Shown piece by piece: positions 11,017 to 16,553 of a stretch of 16,553 nt of DNA (position 1 is the stretch's first letter; every line of letters starts with the position of its first letter). The stretch comes from an uncultured Oscillospiraceae bacterium (GTDB taxonomy: Bacteria > Bacillota > Clostridia > Oscillospirales > Oscillospiraceae). A model generated the notes under the pieces. The model saw only the letters and a list, made by a program, of their open reading frames with translations, had not been told where the DNA came from and ran no database searches. Location: positions 1 through 16,553 of the forward strand of contig CAJUCA010000058.1 of assembly GCA_910585265.1 (NCBI GenBank). Direction: 5' to 3'. Both the position numbers and the translations under genes were made by a program.

Positions 11017-12528
11017 ATGAACATCTGGTTCGCGGAGCACAACTGGCCCTGGAACCCGGATCGCTACCGCTTTCCCACGGAGCAGATACTGCTCACCCTG
11101 TTCCCCGGCGAAAAGCCGCAGTACCCGGAGACGCCCCCGGACATGGAGGGCGGTCAGGGCGTCCTCATCGGCCTGAGCCGTGGGAGGGCCAAGGCCAGCG
11201 TCAGCGTGCTGGTGAAGCGGGGGGGCCGGCTCCGGAACGGCATGGCCAGCTTCCCGGCGGACAGGCTGGACGAGCCGGAGGAGCAGGTGTACCACACCGT
11301 CTCCCACGCGCTGAAGCAGGCGTTTTACCAGGCGGGGACGGCCCTGCTGGGCTATGAGCTGCCCTGGGGCTCGCTGACGGGGGTGCGGCCCGTGAAGCTG
11401 CCCACCCGGGCCATGCTGGCGGGCAAAACGGCCAGACAGGCCCAGCGGGAGCTGGAGAAGGAGTACCGCGTCTCCGCCCCCCGGGCCGCGCTGGCGGTGG
11501 AGTGCGCCAGGGCCGCGCTGTCCGTGAACAGCGGCCTGGCCAGGGGCGGGATGGCCCTCTATTTAGGGGTGCCCTTCTGCCCCACCCGGTGCGCCTACTG
11601 CTCCTTCATCTCCGCCGACGTGAAGGGCTCCCTGGCCCTGGTGGAGCCTTACGTGGACGCCCTGTGCCGGGAAATTGAGCTGGCGGGCACGCTTTTGCGG
11701 GCGCGGGGGCTGGGCGTCTCCTGCGCCTACATGGGGGGCGGCACCCCCACCACCCTGAGCGCGGCCCAGCTCCACCGGGTTTTGTCCGCCGTGGAGGAAT
11801 TTCTCCCCATGGAGGGCTGCGCCGAGTTCACCGTGGAGGCGGGCCGTCCGGACACCATCACGGCGGACAAGCTGGACGTTTTGAGGTTCCACAACATCCA
11901 CAGAATTTCCATCAACCCCCAGACCATGGAGGATCACGTCCTCCAGGCCATGGGCCGGGCCCACACCGCCGCCCAGATCGGGGAGGCCATGGCCCTGGCG
12001 GGGGAGCGGTTCGGGGGGCTGGTGAACATGGACCTGATCGCGGGCCTGCCCGCGGACAGTTTAGAGGGCTTCGGGCGCACCCTGGAGCGGGTGCTGGCCA
12101 TGGGGCCGGAGAACATCACCGTACACACCCTGTCGCTGAAAAAAGGCTCCCGGATGACGGAGCAGGGCGGCGGCCTGCCCGACCCGGCGTCCGTGGAGGC
12201 CATGCTGGCCCTGGCGGCGGAGCGGCTGCGGGGGGCGGGGTACGCCCCCTATTACCTCTACCGGCAGAAGTATATGTCCGGCTCCTTTGAAAACGTGGGC
12301 TGGGCCAAGCCGGGGACGGCCTGCGCCTACAACATCGTGATGATGGAGGAGCTGCAAAGCGTGCTCTCCCTGGGGGCGGGGGGGATCACCAAGCTGGTGG
12401 ACCCGGATAAGAGGAAAATTGTCCGGCTGAACAACCCCAAGTACGCCAAAGAGTACCTGGACCGCTGGGAGGACGTGGCGGCGGACAAGCGGGCCGCGGC
12501 GGACTTCCAGGCGGGATTGTCCCGGTGA
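11017..12528 (+). CDS. hemZ: Radical SAM coproporphyrinogen dehydrogenase-like HemZ
   Basis: This 503-residue protein has the HemZ architecture. An N-terminal ~165-residue region specific to this group precedes a radical-SAM domain. The iron-sulfur motif CxxxCxxC is Cys188, Cys192 and Cys195 (FCPTRCAYCSF), followed by MGGGTPTTLSA (SAM binding) and later INPQTMEDHVLQAMGRAHTA and NMDLIAGLPAD, typical of the HemN/HemW group. Bacillota HemZ was named as an oxygen-independent coproporphyrinogen oxidase, but whether it makes haem in strict anaerobes is uncertain, and no other haem gene is nearby. It is coupled to the MBL-fold gene and ends in a strong terminator. Confidence 0.9.
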   Translation: MNIWFAEHNWPWNPDRYRFPTEQILLTLFPGEKPQYPETPPDMEGGQGVLIGLSRGRAKASVSVLVKRGGRLRNGMASFPADRLDEPEEQVYHTVSHALKQAFYQAGTALLGYELPWGSLTGVRPVKLPTRAMLAGKTARQAQRELEKEYRVSAPRAALAVECARAALSVNSGLARGGMALYLGVPFCPTRCAYCSFISADVKGSLALVEPYVDALCREIELAGTLLRARGLGVSCAYMGGGTPTTLSAAQLHRVLSAVEEFLPMEGCAEFTVEAGRPDTITADKLDVLRFHNIHRISINPQTMEDHVLQAMGRAHTAAQIGEAMALAGERFGGLVNMDLIAGLPADSLEGFGRTLERVLAMGPENITVHTLSLKKGSRMTEQGGGLPDPASVEAMLALAAERLRGAGYAPYYLYRQKYMSGSFENVGWAKPGTACAYNIVMMEELQSVLSLGAGGITKLVDPDKRKIVRLNNPKYAKEYLDRWEDVAADKRAAADFQAGLSR

Positions 12529-12534
12529 CGGACA

Positions 12535-12567
12535 CGGCCCCGGCATGGTATGCCGGGGCCGTTTTTT
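12535..12567 (+). terminator. Intrinsic terminator after hemZ
   Basis: A 12-bp perfect stem (12535-12546 / 12550-12561, GC-rich, CGGCCCC start) with a 3-nt loop is followed by TTTTTT. Confidence 0.93.
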
Positions 12568-12587
12568 CTCCCCGTTCCAAAAAAATC

Positions 12588-12803
12588 TGTAGGGGAGGGG
12601 CTTGCCCCTCCCCTGAGACTGTCGAAAAAGCCGCTTCTGTTCCGATGACGGGAAGGAAGATAGTGTGAAAGAAACCCAGGAGGGGTGTCTTTCACGTTCA
12701 ATCAACGACTTTTTTGAACGTTCTTTGTTCAAAAAAGTCGCACTCAGCGGGGCGAAAAGACTTTTTCGACACGCTGAGGGGAGGGGCTTGCCCCTCCCCT
12801 GCA
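12588..12803. repeat. Composite palindromic element upstream of dnaA
   Basis: Both ends carry the GGGGAGGGGC hairpin family seen at 6885 (12588-12612 and 12778-12800). Just inside are inverted CTGTCGAAAAAG-like and CTTTTTCGACA-like sequences. The interior holds two more perfect hairpins: GTGAAAGA/TCTTTCAC (12665-12672 / 12688-12695) and a 14-bp stem (12706-12719 / 12727-12740). There is no plausible protein. It looks like a miniature (MITE-like) or REP-type element. Confidence 0.6.
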
Positions 12804-12845
12804 AAACCGCCCTTTTGCCGCCGCCCTTTTCCATACCATCGTTCG

Positions 12846-12980
12846 GCCTTCCCCCTTCCAGGGGGAAGGTGCCCCAGCGCGCACGCTGGGGCGGATGAGG
12901 GTGCGGATGTCAGGCGCGTCCCCTGGAGGCCCCCTCACCCGTCAGCCTCCGGCTGACACCCTCCCCCCTGAGGGGGGAGG
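12846..12980 (+). repeat. ~140-bp palindromic repeat, copy R1
   Basis: This block begins with CCTTCCCCCTTCCAGGGGGA, then has a CCCCAGCG/CGCTGGGG hairpin, a GGATGAGGGTGCGGA segment, and a closing GGGGGGAGG palindrome. The reverse complement of 14939-15079 aligns over almost its whole length, so R1 and R2 flank dnaA as inverted copies. Small ORFs within it are by-products of the repeat. Confidence 0.8.
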
Positions 12981-13054
12981 ACTGGGCGCAGCCAGATGGT
13001 GAGCCGAGGCCACCCCCACCTCTACATTATTAAAAAAGAATTACGGAAAACAGC

Positions 13055-13083
13055 TTGTGCCGCCCGCCTTTTTCTGGTATAAT
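13055..13083 (+). promoter_or_regulatory. Promoter of dnaA
   Basis: TTGTGC (13055-13060), a 17-bp spacer and a perfect TATAAT (13078-13083). The predicted start is about 13090, right at the base of the long stem of the leader RNA. The stretch before it (13018-13050) is AT-rich. No DnaA box is visible here. Confidence 0.75.
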
Positions 13084-13090
13084 AGTTCAG

Positions 13091-13256
13091 TTAGAAGCTG
13101 TACCAATCGCCGAAGTATTCAGATTCGCGAGTCAGAATTGCCGGTGGCAAGGCGAAAAATCGCGGGAATACTTTGTGTATTTCAAGATTTTTCAACGCGG
13201 CCAGCGGCAATTCTGGCCGTTAAGCTGGGTGCTGAGGCGATTGGTACAGCTTCTGA
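13091..13256 (+). ncRNA. Structured dnaA leader RNA with predicted pseudoknot, class unknown
   Basis: Helix P1: 13093-13111 pairs perfectly with 13236-13254 (19 bp; 21 with a G-U and an A-U). Helix P2: 13133-13143 with 13205-13215 (11 bp). Helix P3: 13154-13161 with 13186-13193 (8 bp). These are properly nested. In addition AAGTATTC (13113-13120), between P1 and P2, is perfectly complementary to GAATACTT (13166-13173) in the loop of P3, which would make a pseudoknot. The predicted transcription start falls at the foot of P1, and the dnaA Shine-Dalgarno sequence lies 16 nt after it. There is no terminator before dnaA. It could be a regulatory leader or a structured mobile repeat carrying its own promoter. 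I do not recognise a known family. Confidence 0.6.
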
Positions 13257-13288
13257 GTATGCCACGGCTCTGAAGGAGGCCCCGCCCT

Positions 13289-14611
13289 ATGAAATCCGCC
13301 GCCGATGTGTGGGAAAAACTGAAAAGCATGATGGCCGCCGCCATGTCCGACGTGGCCATTGAGACCTGGTTCGGGGACGTGGAGGCGGTGGCCCTGGAGG
13401 ACACCCGGCTGGTGCTGTGCGTCCCCACCGACTTCAAGCGGAACATTATCCGCACCCGGTTTCTGTCCCTGATCGAGGCCAACCTCCTGGACCTGTTCGC
13501 CTTTGACGTGGACTGCGCCCTGCTGCTCCCGGAGGAGCGGGCCACCTACCTGGCCCGGCAGGCCGCCCCCGCCCCCGCCGGGGGGGACGGCGCGGAGCGG
13601 TACACCTTCGAGCGGTTCGTGGTAGGCTCCACCAACCGCTTCGCCTACACCGCCGCCAAGAAGGTGGCGGAGGAGCCGGGGGGGGCCTATAATCCCCTGT
13701 TTATCTACGGGCAGTCCGGGCTGGGCAAGACTCACCTGCTCCACGCCATCGCCAACCAGGTGCGGCACAACCAGCCGGGGTGGCGGATTTTGTACGTACA
13801 GAGCGAGGACTTTGTGAACGAGCTCATCGGCAGCCTGCGCCGGGGCATTGATATGCAGGGCTTCCGGGACAAGTACCGGAACGTGGACCTGTTCCTGATG
13901 GACGACGTGCAGTTCATCGCCGGGAAGGACTCCAGCGAGGAGGAGCTGTTCCACACCTTTAACACCCTGTACGAGCAGAAGAAGCAGATCGTCTTTACCT
14001 CCGACCGTCCCCCCCACGAGATGCTCCGGCTGGAGCAGCGGCTGAAAACCCGGTTTGAGCAGGGCCTCCCCGCCGACATTCAGCCCCCGGACTACGAGAC
14101 CCGGGTGGCCCTGCTGAAGAACAAGGCGGTGGAGCGGGGCATCTCCCTGCCCGACCCGGTGCTGTCCTATGTGGCGGAGAACATCACCTCCAACGTGCGG
14201 CAGATCGAGGGCGTGGTCAACAAGATCATGGCCTTCCAGGAGCTGATGGGCGCGCAGGTGGACGTGGAGACCACCGTCCGGGCGGTGCGGGACATTCTCC
14301 GGGCCAAGGAGAACTTCCTGCCCTCGGCGGACACCATCATCCAGGAGGTGGCCCGGTTCTACGAGCTGGACGCCGCGTCCATCACCGGGCAGAGCCAGAA
14401 CAAGGAGATCAGCACCGCCCGGAACGTGGCCATGTATATCATCCGGGAGATGACCCAGCTGTCCCTGGCGGAGATCGGGCAGCAGTTTGGAGGGCGGCAC
14501 CATTCTACGGTGCTCAATTCGATTAACCGGGTGGAGAAGATGATGAAGGCGCAGCCGGAGTTGTCGGAGATCATCCGGGATATCACCAATGCGGTGAATT
14601 CGGCTTACTAA
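13289..14611 (+). CDS. dnaA: Chromosomal replication initiator DnaA
   Basis: This 440-residue protein initiates replication by binding DnaA boxes and opening oriC. Domain I is at 1-85, and a short alanine/proline/glycine linker (AAPAPAGGDGAE) forms domain II. The AAA+ domain III has Walker A GQSGLGKT at 141-148, Walker B with Asp205-Asp206 in LFLMDDVQF, and an RLKTRFEQGL arginine-finger region. Domain IV ends in the DNA-binding signature FGGRHHSTVLNSINRVE. The residue usually aspartate in the DHTTV motif (E. coli Asp433) is His404 here, and TT is ST. The start is supported by AAGGAGG nine nt upstream. It has a long structured leader and is flanked by inverted ~140-bp repeats. Confidence 0.98.
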   Translation: MKSAADVWEKLKSMMAAAMSDVAIETWFGDVEAVALEDTRLVLCVPTDFKRNIIRTRFLSLIEANLLDLFAFDVDCALLLPEERATYLARQAAPAPAGGDGAERYTFERFVVGSTNRFAYTAAKKVAEEPGGAYNPLFIYGQSGLGKTHLLHAIANQVRHNQPGWRILYVQSEDFVNELIGSLRRGIDMQGFRDKYRNVDLFLMDDVQFIAGKDSSEEELFHTFNTLYEQKKQIVFTSDRPPHEMLRLEQRLKTRFEQGLPADIQPPDYETRVALLKNKAVERGISLPDPVLSYVAENITSNVRQIEGVVNKIMAFQELMGAQVDVETTVRAVRDILRAKENFLPSADTIIQEVARFYELDAASITGQSQNKEISTARNVAMYIIREMTQLSLAEIGQQFGGRHHSTVLNSINRVEKMMKAQPELSEIIRDITNAVNSAY

Positions 14612-14628
14612 AGGGGAGGGCCCCTTTT
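14610..14628 (+). terminator. Short hairpin at the dnaA stop, possible terminator
   Basis: AAAGGGG (14610-14616) pairs with CCCCTTT (14621-14627) across a 4-nt loop, with one further T. The T-tract is short and part of the stem, so it may be weak. Confidence 0.45.
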
Positions 14629-14677
14629 GGAATCCCCCTGTGCTGCTGGGGGGCAGGGGTGCGCCCTGCCGGGGGCA

Positions 14678-14736
14678 TTCCTTTCTGCTCGTGCAGAAAG
14701 GAACCGAAAGACACGCATAGGGGGTTCCCCCCTATG
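14678..14736. repeat. Two adjacent perfect hairpins in the dnaA-dnaN gap
   Basis: TTCCTTTCTGC (14678-14688) pairs with GCAGAAAGGAA (14693-14703), loop TCGT. CATAGGGGG (14716-14724) pairs with CCCCCTATG (14728-14736), loop of 3. Neither has a T-tract directly after it. They look like small dispersed palindromes rather than gene parts. No protein-coding signal is visible in 14629-14938. Confidence 0.6.
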
Positions 14737-14850
14737 TACCCCCCTTTCTTCCTTGGAATACGGGGCGGGGGAGTGACCGGCTCGTGGGGATCTGGACTGG
14801 CTTCTCCCCCATTGGTGCTGCCGCTTGTGTATGGGTACTGTCCGGGGTGG

Positions 14851-14922
14851 TTCCCTCGGTTGACGCCTCTGTGTTGCGATAGCGGTTCGGGGGCCGTGAT
14901 GGGAACCGCCGATTTCGCGGTG
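14851..14922 (+). repeat. Direct repeat D1 in the dnaA-dnaN gap
   Basis: About 72 bp starting TTCCCTCGGTTGACGCCT and containing CGGGGGC and GATTT; it resembles 15090-15161 in the same orientation, at roughly three-quarters identity by eye. R2 lies between the two copies. Confidence 0.55.
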
Positions 14923-14938
14923 CGCGGCCTTTGGCGTT

Positions 14939-15079
14939 GCCTTCCCCCCTGTGGGGGGAAGGTGGCATCGCCGCAGGCGATGACGGATGAGGGGGCCTCC
15001 AGGGGATGCGCCTGACGTCCGCACCCTCATCCACCCCAGCGTGCGCGCTGGGGAACCTTCCCCCTGGAAGGGAGAAGGC
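14939..15079 (-). repeat. ~140-bp palindromic repeat, copy R2 (inverted relative to R1)
   Basis: Read on the minus strand, it matches R1 (12846-12980) through the CTTCCAGGGGGAAGGT, CCCCAGCG...CGCTGGGG, GGATGAGGGTGCGGA and CCCCTGGAGGCCCCCTCA segments. The last quarter diverges but keeps the same palindromic design. Confidence 0.8.
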
Positions 15080-15089
15080 TTGTGCCCGC

Positions 15090-15161
15090 TTCCCTCGGCT
15101 GACGCCTAAGTGGTGCGGTTGATGCTCGGGGGCGGTTGGGAGCCGTTGATTTGGCGAGGTG
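15090..15161 (+). repeat. Direct repeat D2 in the dnaA-dnaN gap
   Basis: The second copy of D1, starting TTCCCTCGGCTGACGCCT. It ends about 40 bp before the first DnaA-box-like sequence. Confidence 0.55.
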
Positions 15162-15199
15162 GTCCGCTGCCCGTTTTCGGGTCTTTTTGTTTGGCCGCA

Positions 15200-15385
15200 G
15201 GTTCCACAATTTTGTGGGCTGTGGTGTGGAAGGCTGTGGACGCTTTATTTGGCTGTTCCTGATCTGTGGGGGCTGTGGAAAGTTTGTGACAGCCGCTGTG
15301 GAGGGGGAATCCCTTGGGAGACTTGGGGTGTCCGGGTTTTCCACAGGTTCCGCAGCCCCTAAGATCTACTACGAATTTTAAAACC
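15200..15385. other. oriC: Probable oriC: cluster of degenerate DnaA boxes plus AT-rich stretch
   Basis: Box-like 9-mers are TTCCACA (15202-15208), TGTGGAAGG (15225), TGTGGACGC (15235), TGTGGAAAG (15274), TGTGGAGGG (15297) and, in opposite orientation, TTTTCCACA (15337-15345). None is the consensus TTATCCACA. The last is followed by a GC-rich spacer and then TAAGATCTACTACGAATTTT (from 15360), an AT-rich tract. The CTACTA within it resembles the DnaA-trio described next to the B. subtilis unwinding site, but with only two trios. Position between dnaA and dnaN matches one of the usual Bacillota origin positions. Confidence 0.6.
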
Positions 15386-15422
15386 TTCCCTCCTAACGGG
15401 GGAGGGGGAAAGGAAGCTCCCT

Positions 15423-16541
15423 ATGAAATTTTCCTGTGAAAAGGCAATCCTACAGGCCGCCGTTACCACCGCCGGGCGGGTGGTGGCCGCCAAAAGCACC
15501 ATTCAGGCTCTGGAGGGCGTGCTCATGGAGGCGGAGGGGGATCATCTGCGGATCAGCGGCTACAATCTGGAGACGGGGATTGTCACCCAGGTGGAGGCCG
15601 GGGTGACGGAGCCGGGGGCCATTGTGCTGTCCGCCCGCCTGCTGGGGGAGATCCTCCGGCGGATGCCGGACGACGCGGTGTCCCTGTCCGCCGGGGCGGA
15701 TCTGTCCGTCCACATCCAATGCGGGCCTACCTCCTTTGATATCAAGGGCAGCAGTGACGAGGACTTCCCGGAGCTGCCCTCCGTCAGCGGCGGGAACGCC
15801 CTGTCCATCGCCCAGGGGGAGCTGCGGTCCATGATCGGGCAGACCATCTTCGCCGTCAGCGACAACGAGAGCCGCCCCATCCACACCGGGGCCCTGTTTG
15901 AGACGGAGGGGGACCGGCTTACCATGGTGGCGGTGGACGGCTACCGCCTGGCCCTGCGCCGGGGGAAGCTAGCGGGGGAGGTGCCGGAGGGGCTGTCCTT
16001 CGTGGTGCCCGGCGCGGCCCTGAACGAGGTGGAGAAGATCTGCGCCGACAGCGATGAGCCCGCCGCCATCACCCAGGGGGAGCGGCACGTCACCTTTGAG
16101 ATCGGCGGCACCCTGCTGGTGGCCCGGCGGCTGGAGGGGGAGTTCCTCAACTACCGCCAGACCATCCCCCGCAATAACGCCATCGTGTTGGAGGCGGAGG
16201 CCGCCGACCTCCAGCGGTCCATTGACCGGGCGTCCCTCATCATCAACGACAAGCTGAAAAGCCCCCTGCGCTGTAAGTTTGAGGACGGCTCCCTCTCCAT
16301 CACGTCCAAAACCGCCATCGGCGCGGCCTTTGACCGCTGTCCCATCGCCGGGGACGGCAAGGGGCTGGAGATCGGCTTCAATAACCGCTTTCTCATGGAC
16401 GCGGTGAAGGCGGCACCCGCCCAGCGGGTGCGGCTGGAGCTGAACACCCCCACGTCCCCCTGCCTGATCCTGCCCCGGGAGGGGGAGGAGGACAGCTTTC
16501 TGTATATGGTCCTGCCCGTGAGATTGAGGGCGGGAGAATAG
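15423..16541 (+). CDS. dnaN: DNA polymerase III subunit beta (sliding clamp)
   Basis: This 372-residue protein forms the ring that tethers DNA polymerase III. The three clamp domains are present at normal length. Recognisable parts are MKFSCEKAILQAAVTTAGRV at the start, VDGYRLALRRG in the middle, NYRQTIPRNN, and the C-terminal hydrophobic end LYMVLPVRL, near the pocket that binds clamp-interacting peptides. The start ATG follows AAGGAAG. It is the gene after dnaA, as usual, but separated by ~810 nt of repeats and putative oriC. The sequence ends 12 nt after its stop, so the next gene is not visible. Confidence 0.97.
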   Translation: MKFSCEKAILQAAVTTAGRVVAAKSTIQALEGVLMEAEGDHLRISGYNLETGIVTQVEAGVTEPGAIVLSARLLGEILRRMPDDAVSLSAGADLSVHIQCGPTSFDIKGSSDEDFPELPSVSGGNALSIAQGELRSMIGQTIFAVSDNESRPIHTGALFETEGDRLTMVAVDGYRLALRRGKLAGEVPEGLSFVVPGAALNEVEKICADSDEPAAITQGERHVTFEIGGTLLVARRLEGEFLNYRQTIPRNNAIVLEAEAADLQRSIDRASLIINDKLKSPLRCKFEDGSLSITSKTAIGAAFDRCPIAGDGKGLEIGFNNRFLMDAVKAAPAQRVRLELNTPTSPCLILPREGEEDSFLYMVLPVRLRAGE

Positions 16542-16553
16542 GCGGTGCGTGCC

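Noticed and set aside
6885..12800. GGGGAGGGGC repeats as a CRISPR array
   Set aside because: The copies are palindromic, too few, and unevenly spaced over kilobases, and no cas genes are present.
13091..13256. The dnaA leader as 6S RNA
   Set aside because: The outline is similar, but a pseudoknot is predicted, there is no terminator, and it leads directly into dnaA. It remains an alternative only until a model search is run.
13057..13362. A 101-residue open frame across the dnaA leader
   Set aside because: It begins within the dnaA promoter, runs through the stem-forming arms and overlaps dnaA out of frame. The pairing structure explains the sequence better than coding does.
13220..14503. 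A 427-residue minus-strand open frame opposite dnaA
   Set aside because: It is a mirror frame of dnaA with biased leucine/glycine/histidine content and no domain signature.
12744..15034. Several 60-140-residue open frames in the repeats around dnaA
   Set aside because: They lie in R1, R2 and the GGGGAGGGGC repeats, recur because the repeats recur, and have no ribosome-binding sites.
1..16553. tRNA or rRNA genes
   Set aside because: I saw no cloverleaf-like arrangement with a GTTCGAATC-type T-arm and no rRNA signature on either strand.

Overview
The window looks like the replication-origin neighbourhood of a GC-rich Bacillota (Clostridia, probably an Oscillospiraceae-type gut bacterium). The lineage is inferred from the Bacillota-type L27 with a cleavable N-terminus beside its protease Prp, from HemZ, Jag/KhpB and YidD, from strong SD sequences, and from dense GC-rich palindromic repeats. 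No database search was possible.

Region 1 (1-2530) is accessory DNA, visibly more AT-rich at its left end. It holds a truncated sigma/HTH gene, a complete region-4 sigma-like protein, a TnpV-family protein, two XRE regulators, a 53-residue ribbon-helix-helix protein and an unknown 101-residue protein. It looks like the end of an integrative element or its remnant. Two divergent regulator pairs have clear dyad operators between them.

Region 2 (2570-6494, minus strand) carries rplU-prp-rpmA from a consensus promoter, then a strong terminator-like hairpin, then a small membrane protein, a possible 30-residue ORF, a sugar O-acetyltransferase, a flavodoxin-like protein and obgE.

Region 3 (6526-9772, plus strand) is rpmH-rnpA-yidD-yidC-jag from a perfect TTGACA-17-TATAAT promoter. 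A 77-nt palindromic repeat sits between rpmH and rnpA.

Region 4 (9772-12567) has a small membrane protein on the minus strand, divergent from a three-gene plus-strand operon: a coiled-coil protein, an MBL-fold hydrolase and HemZ.

Region 5 (12568-16541) is dnaA and dnaN embedded in repeats. Two copies of a ~140-bp palindromic repeat flank dnaA in opposite orientation, and a second composite palindrome lies further upstream. The dnaA-dnaN gap holds a cluster of degenerate DnaA boxes, a likely oriC. The most striking feature is the dnaA 5' leader (13091-13256). It begins at the predicted transcription start, is closed by a 19-bp perfect stem (21 bp with flanking pairs), contains two further nested helices, and has an 8-bp pairing that would form a pseudoknot. 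I do not recognise it as a known RNA class; it is either a structured regulatory RNA or a structured mobile repeat.

The gene order differs from the usual Bacillota origin, where rpmH-rnpA-yidC-jag is divergent from dnaA. Here both run the same way and are separated by the hemZ operon.
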